A DNA stretch of 53,520 bases from Candidatus Gastranaerophilales bacterium (GTDB lineage Bacteria > Cyanobacteriota > Vampirovibrionia > Gastranaerophilales > Gastranaerophilaceae), in contig CALUVP010000162.1 in NCBI GenBank assembly GCA_944324215.1, forward strand, positions 1 to 53,520, read 5' to 3'. Positions 1-8,080 of this stretch are shown here, piece by piece (the stretch's first letter is position 1; each line of letters begins with the position of its first letter). A program made the translations under genes and the position numbers. The notes below the pieces were generated by a model. It was not told the origin of the DNA and did no database searches. It saw nothing but the letters and a program-made list of their open reading frames with translations.

Positions 1-115
1 ACATTACTCACCCGTCCGCCACTTTCCTCTGACCGAAGTCAGATTCTCGTTCGACTTGCATGTATGAAGCACGCCGCCAGCGTTCGTCCTGAGCCAGGAT
101 CAAACTCTCCATTGT
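1..115 (-). rRNA. 16S ribosomal RNA, 5' end only (truncated by window edge)
   Basis: The reverse complement contains the universal 27F site (AGAGTTTGATCCTGGCTCAG, at 89-108). It is followed by the conserved GACGAACGCTGGCGGCGTGC and then the V1 hairpin, ending in the conserved stretch before GGCGGACGGGTGAG. Aligning the 27F site to E. coli position 8 places the mature 5' end near 115. Only about the first 115 nt are present; the rest lies left of the window. Confidence 0.97.
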
Positions 116-397
116 CAGAAAGTTTATGTCCATTATCTTACCTCTTAGTAAGACGCTCGAACTTCATTTTTTGTCCTTATCATTTAACGAATTAACAAGT
201 TTTTTCGTCTTTAGCTATTCTGTTGTCAATGTGCACAGTTAATCCCTTAACTAGATTACATTTAATTTACTGCTTTACTTCTGCTATTTATAAAAGTAAC
301 GGTTTTAATTCGTGTTAATTATCCGACTACTAAACCTTCCTCAGACTGAACTCATTGCTCTTATTAACACCGGAGGTTTCCTCTCCGAACGTTTCCT

Positions 398-425
398 ATC
401 TTATATCATCAATTTCTTTTGTCAA
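398..425 (-). promoter_or_regulatory. rRNA promoter P2 (TTGACA-16-TAAGAT)
   Basis: On the minus strand, TTGACA (420-425) and TAAGAT (398-403) are separated by 16 bp. The same pair and spacing precede tRNA-Gln at 33446-33473. The predicted start is near 391. Confidence 0.75.
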
Positions 426-442
426 CATCTTTTTTTTTGCTA

Positions 443-460
443 TTTACATTTCGTTACATT
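443..460 (-). promoter_or_regulatory. Upstream element copy 2 (before P2)
   Basis: This 18-bp tandem element reads TTTACATTTCGTTACATT on the plus strand. It matches the copy at 638-655 at 16 of 18 positions and lies 17 bp upstream of the P2 -35 box, roughly -53 to -70. It may be an activator site or UP-like element. Confidence 0.5.
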
Positions 461-481
461 GACGATATAAAATTTCAAAGT

Positions 482-583
482 GCTACGTTTATATTTCGGC
501 TTCCGGTGGTGTCCTTCCGATAAATCGGCTACCGTTGGCACCTTAGTGTAAATCACTTTCTTTACGCACTGTTTCCAGCGCGT
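482..583 (-). ncRNA. Structured 5' portion of the rRNA leader
   Basis: Starting at the predicted P1 start, the minus-strand RNA forms consecutive hairpins. ACGCGCUG-GAAA-CAGUGCGU (564-583) has a GNRA tetraloop. AGUG-AUUUA-CACU lies at 545-557 and CCGA-UUUA-UCGG at 517-528. A GGUG/CACC closing pair (near 508-542) brackets the third. The sequence is more GC-rich than its surroundings. I could not match it to a named riboswitch or RNA family. Confidence 0.45.
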
Positions 584-589
584 TCCACC

Positions 590-618
590 ATTATAAAATA
601 CAAATTTTTAAAAATCAA
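590..618 (-). promoter_or_regulatory. rRNA promoter P1 (TTGATT-17-TATAAT)
   Basis: On the minus strand, TTGATT (613-618) and a consensus TATAAT (590-595) are separated by 17 bp. The predicted start is near 583, exactly where the structured leader begins. Confidence 0.75.
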
Positions 619-637
619 GTAGTTTCTTTTTTATGGT

Positions 638-655
638 TTTACATTTGTTTACATT
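638..655 (-). promoter_or_regulatory. Upstream element copy 1 (before P1)
   Basis: The plus strand reads TTTACATTTGTTTACATT, 19 bp upstream of the P1 -35 box (about -56 to -73). It is nearly identical in sequence and placement to the element upstream of P2. Confidence 0.5.
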
Positions 656-734
656 CTAGACCAAATACACTTTTTGCCCACTTTAAACCTGATTAATTAA
701 ATATTCATTTATTGTTTGTTATATAATATCTAGC

Positions 735-1139
735 ATGGAAAGCTTAGCAGAATTTATTCAATTAAAAAGAGAAAAAGCCGGATTATCAATTACCGGACTT
801 GCGCATAAAACTAACATCAAAATAGAAACTCTTGAAGATATTGAAGCGGGAAAAGAATTGTTCCTGTCTGTTACGCAAAGACAACAAATAGCAAGAGCCC
901 TTAAGTGTTCTCCGCAGGATCTAAAAATGAGAGAAAAAAATTTCCAATTCGATGTTATTGGTGATGAAGTTATTGACAACTTGAAAAAAAGAATACTTAA
1001 TCATGAAACAAATCTTAAATGCCCTATTTGCGGAGAACCTCTTGTTTGTAGAATTGCTAAAATGCATGACTTGGAAGATAATCTTATTCTTCAACCCAAA
1101 GCACACTGCGTTAAATGCATTTTTCAAATTAAAGAATGA
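735..1139 (+). CDS. XRE-type HTH protein with C-terminal zinc ribbon
   Basis: This is a 134-residue cytoplasmic protein. Residues 4-60 look like a Cro/C1-type helix-turn-helix (LKREKAGLSITGLAHKTNIK followed by LEDIEAGK). Residues 95-130 carry two cysteine knuckles, CPIC and HCVKC, consistent with a zinc ribbon. It is probably a small DNA-binding regulator; the target is unknown. A consensus TATAAT at 722-727 lies 7 bp before the ATG and no Shine-Dalgarno is visible, so the mRNA is probably leaderless. The gene is divergent from the rRNA operon, and its 3' end overlaps convergent ogt by 11 bp. Confidence 0.8.
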   Translation: MESLAEFIQLKREKAGLSITGLAHKTNIKIETLEDIEAGKELFLSVTQRQQIARALKCSPQDLKMREKNFQFDVIGDEVIDNLKKRILNHETNLKCPICGEPLVCRIAKMHDLEDNLILQPKAHCVKCIFQIKE

Positions 1140-1587
1140 CACCTTCTTTTCTCAGTAATTTTTTCTTTAACTCTATACCATAAGCATACCCTACCAATGA
1201 TTTATCAGAGCCTATGACACGATGACAGGGTATTATTATCGGAATAGGATTCTTATTAACTGCATTTCCTACTGCTCGAGAAGCATGTTCGTTTCCCACA
1301 CTCATTGCTAATTCCTTATAGGAGATCGACTTACCATAAGGAACTTTTAAAACTTCACCCCAAACTCGCTGTTGAAAATTTGTCCCTTTGGGGTTCAATG
1401 GAATACTAAAATTTCTTAAAGCACCTTCTAAATATGCAAAAATTTGCCTATAAGTTAATTCTATAACTTCTGATTCTCTATATTCGGCATGAAATGTTGC
1501 TGTTGAAAAGTACAAATTTGTTATAAATCCTCGCTCCTCTACCAGCGTTATATCACCTATTATAGTGCTTTTTGTATAATAGTTCAT
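1129..1587 (-). CDS. ogt: Methylated-DNA--protein-cysteine methyltransferase
   Basis: This DNA repair enzyme transfers the O6-alkyl group of guanine (or O4 of thymine) to its own cysteine in a suicide reaction. The active-site motif IIIPCHRVIG is complete, with acceptor Cys121 and His122. The preceding RAVGNAVNKNPIP helix-turn-helix/Asn-hinge region (104-116) is typical of the family. At 152 residues it is a single-domain Ogt-type protein without the Ada regulatory domain. It converges on the HTH gene with an 11-bp 3' overlap. Confidence 0.95.
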   Translation of the reverse strand: MNYYTKSTIIGDITLVEERGFITNLYFSTATFHAEYRESEVIELTYRQIFAYLEGALRNFSIPLNPKGTNFQQRVWGEVLKVPYGKSISYKELAMSVGNEHASRAVGNAVNKNPIPIIIPCHRVIGSDKSLVGYAYGIELKKKLLRKEGVIL

Positions 1588-1642
1588 GTTTAAAAGATAG
1601 CATAAATTTGATTTATTTGCTAAAATCTAAACAGAGGTTTGT

Positions 1643-3166
1643 ATGAACAAGAAAATCTTAACTTTTATATTTTTATTGTCTCTTTGTAATGTTTGTCATG
1701 CAGGAGAAAAAAATGACCTTAGAAGTTTATTTTTAAACAACAAAGCCAACATTTGCGCGATTAATTTAAGAACGTTTAACGCTAAAGACACTAATGGAAA
1801 TGAAATTATTGATAAAAATGAAGAAAGCGGAAATTTTCTTAATGCCGTCGAAAGGCTAGATGAATTAAAAAAGCTGAATATTAATACTGTACATGTACTG
1901 CCGATTACTCCGACAGGAAGACTTAAAGCTCTTGGAACTGCTGGTTCTTTATATGCTGCAGAAAATTTTTGGAGTATTAATCCGCAGCTTGTCGACAAAA
2001 ATTCAGAGCTTAATGACATGGAACAAGCCAGAAGATTTGTTGATGAATGCCACAAAAGGGGGATTAGAGTTATAATTGATTTGCCTAGCTGCGGAGCGTA
2101 TGACCTATTCCTTACACACCCTGAATTATTCATCAAAGACAGCAGACAATGCTCTATTGTTCCTACTGATTGGACTGATGTAAGATTATTTAAAACAGGA
2201 TCTAACAAAAGACTTAATCAAGACTTGATTGATGCACATAAAAAATTTGTAGACATGGTCCTGGATATTGGTGCAGATGGAATTCGAGCTGACGTCGCTA
2301 CTATTAAACCTTTTAATTTCTGGGTTAATATTATTAATTATGCAAGAACAAAAGACCCTCAATTCATGTTCCTTGCTGAAGCATCTGATTCCTGGAGAGA
2401 GCCACCAAGCGTATATGCTCCATTTACTCCTTATGATAAATTATTACAAGCAGGGTTTGACGGATATTATGGAAGCTTTTTTAACCTAAAAGACTGGAAC
2501 GCACAAGATTTTATTGAACACATTAAATTTAATTTATCATTTCTTAATTCTTATAAAGAGCCTAAAAGTGTTATACTTAGCTTTACTACGCACGACGAAG
2601 TAAGTCCAATTCTTCTTCACGGAGAAAATTTCTCTATTATGATATCTTGGCTTAATGCTACATTACCTTTCAATCCTTATTGCATTGACGGATTTTTCTC
2701 TGGAGATACTTATCTCTACAAATGGGCAAATACAAAAGCTAGTAGATCAGAAACTGATGATGACTATTATTTTGTACATAGAGGAAAAATGGATTTATTT
2801 AACTTCTCAAGAAAACCTGAAGGGGGTAACGAAAACATTCTAAATAATTTTAAAATAGCTTATAACTTTAGACAAAATAATATTGATTTGATTACAAAGG
2901 GTGATTTTAATCCGATAAAAACCAATAACGATAAAGTTTTTGCATTCTCTCGTTCTCTAAAAAATTCTAAAATCATTGTTTTAGGAAACTTGGATTTTAA
3001 AAACCCGCAAAATGGAATTTCTATCAAAGTCAGAAATTTGAATAAAAAAATAGAGTTGGATTTGTTAACTGGTAACGACAATGTTAAATTGGTAAAAAAT
3101 AAAATTCATACAGACCTGAATCCTGGAGAAATTAAAGTTATTCAATTAAAGAAAATTATTTCATAA
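1643..3166 (+). CDS. Secreted alpha-amylase family (GH13-type) glycoside hydrolase
   Basis: The 507-residue protein has a signal peptide (1-20, ending CHA). An EF-hand-like calcium loop, DTNGNEIIDKNE (49-60), lies near the N-terminus. A (beta/alpha)8 GH13 domain follows, recognised by GADGIRADVAT (nucleophile Asp217), FLAEASDSW (acid/base Glu246) and SFTTHDEVS (Asp318). The usual first conserved region (DxxxNH) is degenerate here (IDLPSCGAYD, 146-154), so substrate or activity may differ from classical amylases. The C-terminus (about 410-507) looks like the usual beta-sandwich. Sense context: next to an L,D-transpeptidase gene on the same strand. The start has an upstream AGAGG. Confidence 0.85.
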   Translation: MNKKILTFIFLLSLCNVCHAGEKNDLRSLFLNNKANICAINLRTFNAKDTNGNEIIDKNEESGNFLNAVERLDELKKLNINTVHVLPITPTGRLKALGTAGSLYAAENFWSINPQLVDKNSELNDMEQARRFVDECHKRGIRVIIDLPSCGAYDLFLTHPELFIKDSRQCSIVPTDWTDVRLFKTGSNKRLNQDLIDAHKKFVDMVLDIGADGIRADVATIKPFNFWVNIINYARTKDPQFMFLAEASDSWREPPSVYAPFTPYDKLLQAGFDGYYGSFFNLKDWNAQDFIEHIKFNLSFLNSYKEPKSVILSFTTHDEVSPILLHGENFSIMISWLNATLPFNPYCIDGFFSGDTYLYKWANTKASRSETDDDYYFVHRGKMDLFNFSRKPEGGNENILNNFKIAYNFRQNNIDLITKGDFNPIKTNNDKVFAFSRSLKNSKIIVLGNLDFKNPQNGISIKVRNLNKKIELDLLTGNDNVKLVKNKIHTDLNPGEIKVIQLKKIIS

Positions 3167-3206
3167 TAAGTAGCAAAAATTTATTTTTACAAGATTTTAT
3201 AAAGGT

Positions 3207-3812
3207 ATGAACATATCAAATAACTTTAAAATTATTGGAACGTCTTTAATTATTTCAGCATTACCAATTTTTAAAACACCGACCCTTGCTCAAGATTACA
3301 AATACAAAACGGATTCATTCGAGTATAGAATTCCTCCAAAGGGAACTGAAGACTTTGATGCCTTAAAAGATGCACCTGATCCAGCAATATTAATTAAAGG
3401 TGAACATGTTAATGCTAAAATTATTGTGAATTTAAGCAAAAATGTTTTATATAAATACAATGACGACGGAATTGCTGAAAAAGCTTACCTAATAGCTAGC
3501 GGGAAACCTAAAACTCCTACAGATAAGGGGGTTAGAATTGTAACTCACATTGAAACTTTTCCATATAAAACGGCTCCCTATGGTACAAAAAGAAGAAGAA
3601 ACCCTTCTGCATATGGACCAAAGATTATTTGCCTTAATATAATAAATCCTGAAACAGGAATACAATCTCAAACTGGAGAATTTATCCACGGTAATAATAA
3701 CCCTAATAGTATAGGAAAATATGTATCAAAGGGGTGCATGAGAATGGATAATGAAGTTATCAAACAACTCGCAAAAGAAGTTAAAAGAGGAGATATTGTT
3801 ATTATACAATAA
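3207..3812 (+). CDS. L,D-transpeptidase (YkuD domain), exported
   Basis: This enzyme cross-links or modifies peptidoglycan in the periplasm through a catalytic cysteine. An N-terminal hydrophobic segment (about 7-28) acts as signal sequence. The YkuD domain spans about 70-201. The catalytic motif is complete, with FIHGNNNPNSIG (His161) and SKGCMRMDNEV (Cys177, Arg179). The start is preceded by AAAGG. Only 40 bp separates it from the GH13 gene, so the two may be cotranscribed. The 3' end lies 3 bp from the convergent der gene. Confidence 0.92.
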   Translation: MNISNNFKIIGTSLIISALPIFKTPTLAQDYKYKTDSFEYRIPPKGTEDFDALKDAPDPAILIKGEHVNAKIIVNLSKNVLYKYNDDGIAEKAYLIASGKPKTPTDKGVRIVTHIETFPYKTAPYGTKRRRNPSAYGPKIICLNIINPETGIQSQTGEFIHGNNNPNSIGKYVSKGCMRMDNEVIKQLAKEVKRGDIVIIQ

Positions 3813-3815
3813 CTC

Positions 3816-5156
3816 TTACTTCTTTTTCTCTGCTCGTTCTCGAAAAGCCAATCTTATTGGAGTACCACTAAACCCAAAGGCTTCTCTTAACTTGTTTTCC
3901 ATATATCTTTTATAATGATCTTTTATTAAATCTTCACTATTTACAAAAAATACAAAAGTCGGAGGAGCAATCGAAGCCTGGGTTGTATACATTATTTTTA
4001 ACCTTTTATTTCTTATTGACTGAGGCGGATTCAATGCATAAGCTTCATTTACAACCTTATTCAACAAACCGGTCGCAATTCTTTTGGTTCTTTCTTGTTG
4101 AACTTCCAAAACTTTCGTAAATATCTGATTTAATCTTTGATGTGTTACTGCACTTATAAATATTTTCGGAACATAATCAAGAAAAGGTATCTCATGAGCT
4201 AACTTTTCACTAAACTTGTTTAGAGTGTTAGACTTCTTACCCTCTATTAAATCCCATTTATTTATCGCTATAACCATGCCTTTTCCAGCTTCTGTTATAA
4301 TCGAAGCTATTTTTTTATCTTGATCAGAAATCCCTTCTTGAGTTTCTGTTGCATCTATAACTAAAACCGCAACATCACATTCCTTTATCGTTCTTATTGC
4401 CCTATCTACAGCAAATTTCTCTACACCATAATCTACTTTTGCTTTTTTTCTTATTCCAGCCGTATCAATTATCGTAAACTTTTGATCATTGTATACTAAA
4501 TTTGAATCAATACTGTCTCTCGTTGTTCCAGAAATATCTGATACGATTACTCGTTTTTCGCCTAATAAAGCGTTTACTATTGAAGATTTACCAGCATTTG
4601 GTCTACCGACAATCGCAATTTTTATTTCATTTTCATCCTCAATTTCATCATCTTCTTCAAAATCAGACGTCACCTCTTCTAACAAATCCCCAACTCCACC
4701 TGAACCGTGAAGAGCAGATATTGCAATAGGATCTCCTAGAGCTAATGAGTAAAAATCCGCTAACATAGATATCTGATTATGAGAATCAACCTTATTTACC
4801 GCCAAATACACAGGCTTTCCTGATTGACGTAAGATATTAGCGATATCTATATCAACAGGAGTGGAACCTGATATGCCATCTACTATAAAAATTATCTTAT
4901 CAGCTTCAGAACAAGCAATCTTGGCTTGATCATATACTGAAAGCATTATATCATCTTCATCACCGGGAATAATACCCCCTGTATCAATTACTGTAAACAA
5001 CTTATTCTGCCACTCTACATCAAAATAAATTCTGTCACGAGTAACACCAGGCATATCATCAACTATTGATTGACGCCTGCCTACTAATCTGTTTACAAAT
5101 GTTGATTTCCCTACATTCGGTCTACCGACTACTGCTATAACTGGTTTTCGTTTCAT
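3816..5156 (-). CDS. der: Ribosome biogenesis GTPase Der (EngA)
   Basis: This tandem-GTPase factor is needed for 50S ribosomal subunit maturation. The first G domain has GRPNVGKS (11-18), DTGG (58-61) and NKVD (121-124). An acidic linker (166-177) follows. The second G domain has GRPNAGKS (184-191), DTAG (231-234) and NKWD (299-302). A C-terminal KH-like domain (about 355-446) completes the family architecture at normal length (446 aa). A TAGAGT -10-like box lies 9 bp before the ATG, suggesting a very short 5' UTR. Confidence 0.97.
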   Translation of the reverse strand: MKRKPVIAVVGRPNVGKSTFVNRLVGRRQSIVDDMPGVTRDRIYFDVEWQNKLFTVIDTGGIIPGDEDDIMLSVYDQAKIACSEADKIIFIVDGISGSTPVDIDIANILRQSGKPVYLAVNKVDSHNQISMLADFYSLALGDPIAISALHGSGGVGDLLEEVTSDFEEDDEIEDENEIKIAIVGRPNAGKSSIVNALLGEKRVIVSDISGTTRDSIDSNLVYNDQKFTIIDTAGIRKKAKVDYGVEKFAVDRAIRTIKECDVAVLVIDATETQEGISDQDKKIASIITEAGKGMVIAINKWDLIEGKKSNTLNKFSEKLAHEIPFLDYVPKIFISAVTHQRLNQIFTKVLEVQQERTKRIATGLLNKVVNEAYALNPPQSIRNKRLKIMYTTQASIAPPTFVFFVNSEDLIKDHYKRYMENKLREAFGFSGTPIRLAFRERAEKKK

Positions 5157-5195
5157 AATAGATTTACTCTAACATAAATTAATTTCTTTGTATAG

Positions 5196-5864
5196 TTATC
5201 TTAACGTTCTAGCTATTTTTGCTTGAATTGCATTGGCCCTTGTGATATAACGAGACAATTGCTCATACTTGTCAACAGACTCACCATATGGAGTTTGCAA
5301 TGTCATCAACTCATCAACACTTTTATTTATGTTTTCTAATTTATTTAATGACTGCTTAATTTCTTGAACAGATGCTATTTTTCCAGGTAATTTTGAAATT
5401 AAAATATCACGGAATACTCTCATTTGTGAATTGAATTTTTCTACTTTTTCCCTTAACTTTGGAGATAATATATTAAAAATTCCACCAGATATCTTTGTAG
5501 AAATACTTTTCTCGTTATATATTTGAGACAAAATTTCCAAATCTTCTTTCAACAAACGCTTTCTACTCATCAAATGTTCTATTGTATCATAATCACTTAT
5601 GTCGCGAGCAGATTGAATTTGGTCATCAATAGATTGATATTCATCCTCTATTTTAGATATTTTATATTCTAATTTTAACAATTCATCAGACACATCCTTA
5701 TAAGCATCCTCTCTTAAGAGGTTATAATCATAGTCATTCAAGCGTCTCATCGGTTCTTTAATAGAATCTTTTGACAATATATTACCCTGAGCCTGAAAAA
5801 AATTTTCACCACATTTAGACATAAATAAATTATTACTGCTTATATTTGGTTCATTCCCGTCCAT
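5196..5864 (-). CDS. Coiled-coil protein of unknown function
   Basis: The 222-residue protein is charged and largely helical, with heptad-like stretches around residues 55-110 and 145-205. It has no signal peptide or membrane segment, and I recognise no family. The start is set at the ATG at 5864. TTGAAG (5895-5900) and TATAAT (5872-5877) with a 17-bp spacer place transcription exactly at this ATG. A TTG at 5900 would extend the frame by 12 residues but lies inside the -35 box. It follows the csrA-linked TPR gene and may belong with that group. Confidence 0.75.
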   Translation of the reverse strand: MDGNEPNISSNNLFMSKCGENFFQAQGNILSKDSIKEPMRRLNDYDYNLLREDAYKDVSDELLKLEYKISKIEDEYQSIDDQIQSARDISDYDTIEHLMSRKRLLKEDLEILSQIYNEKSISTKISGGIFNILSPKLREKVEKFNSQMRVFRDILISKLPGKIASVQEIKQSLNKLENINKSVDELMTLQTPYGESVDKYEQLSRYITRANAIQAKIARTLR

Positions 5865-5871
5865 AACTTTA

Positions 5872-5900
5872 ATTATACTATTAAAAATACTTACCTTCAA
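5872..5900 (-). promoter_or_regulatory. Promoter giving a leaderless transcript for the 5196-5864 gene
   Basis: TTGAAG-17-TATAAT, with 7 bp from the -10 box to the ATG. It overlaps the 3' end of the upstream TPR gene. Confidence 0.65.
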
Positions 5901-6462
5901 TTTTATTCTGTAATTTTAACGCTGGATAATAATCTGGAAGCAACTTCAAACACTCTCCTATATAAGTATAAAAGTTTTCTAAATCATTTACCATCAAATA
6001 GTATTTTGCCAACATAAAATGTAATTCTGCATCATTATAATAAATTTCTTTTGAAATATTCATATATTTTAAAGCTGCTGAATAAAACTTATTTTCATAC
6101 ATTACACGAGCAGCATATTTATAAACTTCCTGATTTAAAGTCGAAAACATTTCCAATGCACCTAATAAATGTTCTACATAGCTGACTTTTTTATTTTTTA
6201 TTAATAAATCCAAATCAATTTCATAGAAATTTCTTATTTGAAAATATGTTGGATATTTTTTCAAAAAACCCTGCAATACAGAAACCAAAACTTCACCCCA
6301 AATGGCTCGGGGAGAATCTAATTCTTTAAATAACTTACCGGCATTATTCAAATCTTCATCTAAAATTAATAAGTAAGCCTGCTCTAGAGATTTTGGGTGG
6401 ATCTCCAACTCTGAACTGTCTTCATAAAAAAAGAAAAATATTTTGCCATTATGAGTTAACAT
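5881..6462 (-). CDS. TPR-like helical repeat protein, coupled to csrA
   Basis: The 193-residue protein's second half (about 100-190) has TPR-type repeats, e.g. AELHFMLAKYYLMVNDLENF and the following repeat. No export signal is seen. The start overlaps the csrA stop by 14 bp in another frame, which implies translational coupling. Its position directly behind fliW-csrA suggests a partner or regulatory role in the same pathway, but this is inferred from context only. Confidence 0.75.
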   Translation of the reverse strand: MLTHNGKIFFFFYEDSSELEIHPKSLEQAYLLILDEDLNNAGKLFKELDSPRAIWGEVLVSVLQGFLKKYPTYFQIRNFYEIDLDLLIKNKKVSYVEHLLGALEMFSTLNQEVYKYAARVMYENKFYSAALKYMNISKEIYYNDAELHFMLAKYYLMVNDLENFYTYIGECLKLLPDYYPALKLQNKIEGKYF

Positions 6463-6793
6463 TATTTTTATTAATTTTTATAGAATTATTACGAGCTTTT
6501 TTATTTTCTTCCACTAAAACTTCATCAGACTGCTGAGAAACAACAGCTTTATCGTTTAATACTGTCCCACCTTTTATCAAATTTGATACTGAATCTACAG
6601 CTGAAACATCAGAACTTTTTCCTATCATATTTGCCAATTTTATCTGTAAATAGATTTCTTCTCTGTAAATTTTTACATCTTTATCCGCTTTTATTGCTAT
6701 TTTACAAACTCCACTTCTTGATTCGACAACAGTTATTTCAATATTGTCGTTTATCATAATTTTCTGACCGTTTTTTCTTGTAATTACGAGCAT
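6449..6793 (-). CDS. csrA: Translational regulator CsrA with long C-terminal extension
   Basis: CsrA binds GGA-containing hairpins in mRNA leaders and usually represses translation; FliW antagonises it. The N-terminal ~65 residues match the family. Arg6 and Arg44 (motif REEIYLQI), the main RNA-binding residues, are present. The protein is 114 residues, against about 60-75 in most bacteria. The extra ~50 residues are Lys/Asn/Ser-rich and probably disordered. It lies 18 bp downstream of fliW and overlaps the next TPR gene, the order seen in FliW-CsrA systems. Confidence 0.93.
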   Translation of the reverse strand: MLVITRKNGQKIMINDNIEITVVESRSGVCKIAIKADKDVKIYREEIYLQIKLANMIGKSSDVSAVDSVSNLIKGGTVLNDKAVVSQQSDEVLVEENKKARNNSIKINKNNVNS

Positions 6794-6811
6794 TTTACTC
6801 CTTAAAGCTAA

Positions 6812-7240
6812 TTAATTTTTAAACATAGGATAACTAATATCGTATCCTGAACCTGAAAGCACTACCTGACCAGCTTTTTGATTAGCGACATTAAATATTA
6901 ACGGTGCTAACAAATTTATTGTCGTTCCTTTCGGGTCATCTTGCGGTATTGATGTTATATTCATTACTAACAAATTTTCAACGCTTGATATTTCCAAAGT
7001 ATCAACCACGTTATCTGGTAAATCAATCGAGTAATCAAAGTTTAGAGTGGCTACAGATATTATTGGAAATGCCAAAGCTGTGTCTTCAACAGATTGAAGC
7101 CATTTAAACAAAGAATCCTTACTTGGTTCTATTATGATAAATTTCTTTAAATTATCGAAACCAATAATGGGCAAAATAAAATCAAAAATACGTCCTTCAT
7201 CAATTTCAATTTCACCAAATCTGATAGTACTTAATATCAT
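6812..7240 (-). CDS. fliW: Flagellar assembly factor FliW (CsrA antagonist)
   Basis: FliW binds CsrA allosterically and is itself sequestered by flagellin, linking flagellin synthesis to secretion. The 142-residue length and the features FGEIEIDEGRIFDF (7-20), SVEDTALAFPIISV and NLLVMNITSIPQDD fit the family. The order is fliW then csrA, 18 bp apart. An upstream AAGAAAGAG serves as ribosome site. No flagellin gene occurs in the window, so the sensed substrate cannot be named. Confidence 0.93.
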   Translation of the reverse strand: MILSTIRFGEIEIDEGRIFDFILPIIGFDNLKKFIIIEPSKDSLFKWLQSVEDTALAFPIISVATLNFDYSIDLPDNVVDTLEISSVENLLVMNITSIPQDDPKGTTINLLAPLIFNVANQKAGQVVLSGSGYDISYPMFKN

Positions 7241-7252
7241 TCTTACTCTTTC

Positions 7253-7993
7253 TTAAAAACCTATTGACATTTGATTTGTTAACAAAGATTGGATAAGTTG
7301 AGGAGACATATTTGAATCCCCGTTTAACATTTCCATAATACTTGATTGCTTTGCGCTTCCTCTTGTTAACAATGATAAATCATTCGCTTGACCATTTAAA
7401 AGGTCAACTAACCCAGCTCTTTGCAACACGTGCATTGCTGCGACAATTTCCTCGTCTGTTGGTGCAGCAGATGATGAAAAATCTTTATACTCTTTAAACT
7501 GAGCTGGATCAACATTTCCTCCCCTGTTCATTTCACGCATTAGATTTTCTATTTTATGTCTTTCATAGTCACTTCTTACTTGAGGAGACAAGCCTGTTCC
7601 ATATTTTCCTTGTATGAAGCTATCCAGGGGTGAAACCTCCTGCACAGACTCATTACATTTATCAGGTGTTTCAAGACAAGTGCGACCCTTTTTTGCATAC
7701 TTACCCAATTGGCTATCAGGTGACAAATTAATTACTTTTGCATAATTTTCAATAGCTTCAGACTTCTTACCCATCTGAGCTGAAGCCATTGCTAAATAGT
7801 AATAAGCTAAGGCATTTGAAGGATCCTTTTCAACAACCTTTTTCAAGGTTTCATAGCATTGGGTATAATTCTTTGCTTTATAAAATTTTATTGCTGTATT
7901 TACAGCCGGGGTAGCAGCAGTCTTGGCTTCTACTACGGGAACATTTATTAAACATAATAGCATTACTAAAAAAATTAAAATTCGCTTTTTCAT
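7253..7993 (-). CDS. Exported TPR protein
   Basis: The 246-residue protein has a clear signal peptide (1-23, VVEA cleavage region). TPR repeats follow at about 30-100, e.g. NYTQCYETLKKVVEKDPSNA and the AYYYLAMASAQMGKKSEAIE repeat. The remaining helical, polar C-terminal half has no recognised domain. It is 12 bp upstream of fliW on the same strand, and GAAGGG precedes the ATG, so it probably heads the fliW-csrA operon. It likely acts in the periplasm as a scaffold; partner unknown. Confidence 0.82.
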   Translation of the reverse strand: MKKRILIFLVMLLCLINVPVVEAKTAATPAVNTAIKFYKAKNYTQCYETLKKVVEKDPSNALAYYYLAMASAQMGKKSEAIENYAKVINLSPDSQLGKYAKKGRTCLETPDKCNESVQEVSPLDSFIQGKYGTGLSPQVRSDYERHKIENLMREMNRGGNVDPAQFKEYKDFSSSAAPTDEEIVAAMHVLQRAGLVDLLNGQANDLSLLTRGSAKQSSIMEMLNGDSNMSPQLIQSLLTNQMSIGF

Positions 7994-8080
7994 AATTACC
8001 CTTCTTATTTCATATTACAATTATTATACATAATGCAACAGATCTTAATATCCATCATATAATTGAATTATACTATATTT

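Larger units (their letters stand above)
116..583 (-). other. rRNA operon leader (about 470 nt), non-coding
   Basis: This is the untranslated region between promoter P1 and the 16S 5' end, and I see no credible gene in it. It holds promoter P2 with its upstream element. Near 208-238 is a stretch reading ATTGACAACAGAATAGC on the minus strand, resembling the antitermination/processing sequences that precede 16S genes in many bacteria. Its first 100 nt form a compact set of hairpins listed separately. A second hairpin, CGGAG/CTCCG, lies just after the P2 start (370-390). Confidence 0.7.

Noticed and set aside
580-596. T-box-like GGTGGAACGCGC on the minus strand
   Set aside because: It directly overlaps the P1 -10 region and start. 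No specifier stem or downstream aminoacyl-tRNA synthetase gene is present, and the leader leads into 16S.
921-1142. Minus-strand frame of about 70 codons under the HTH gene
   Set aside because: It is a shadow of the 735-1139 gene, which has recognisable HTH and zinc-ribbon domains.
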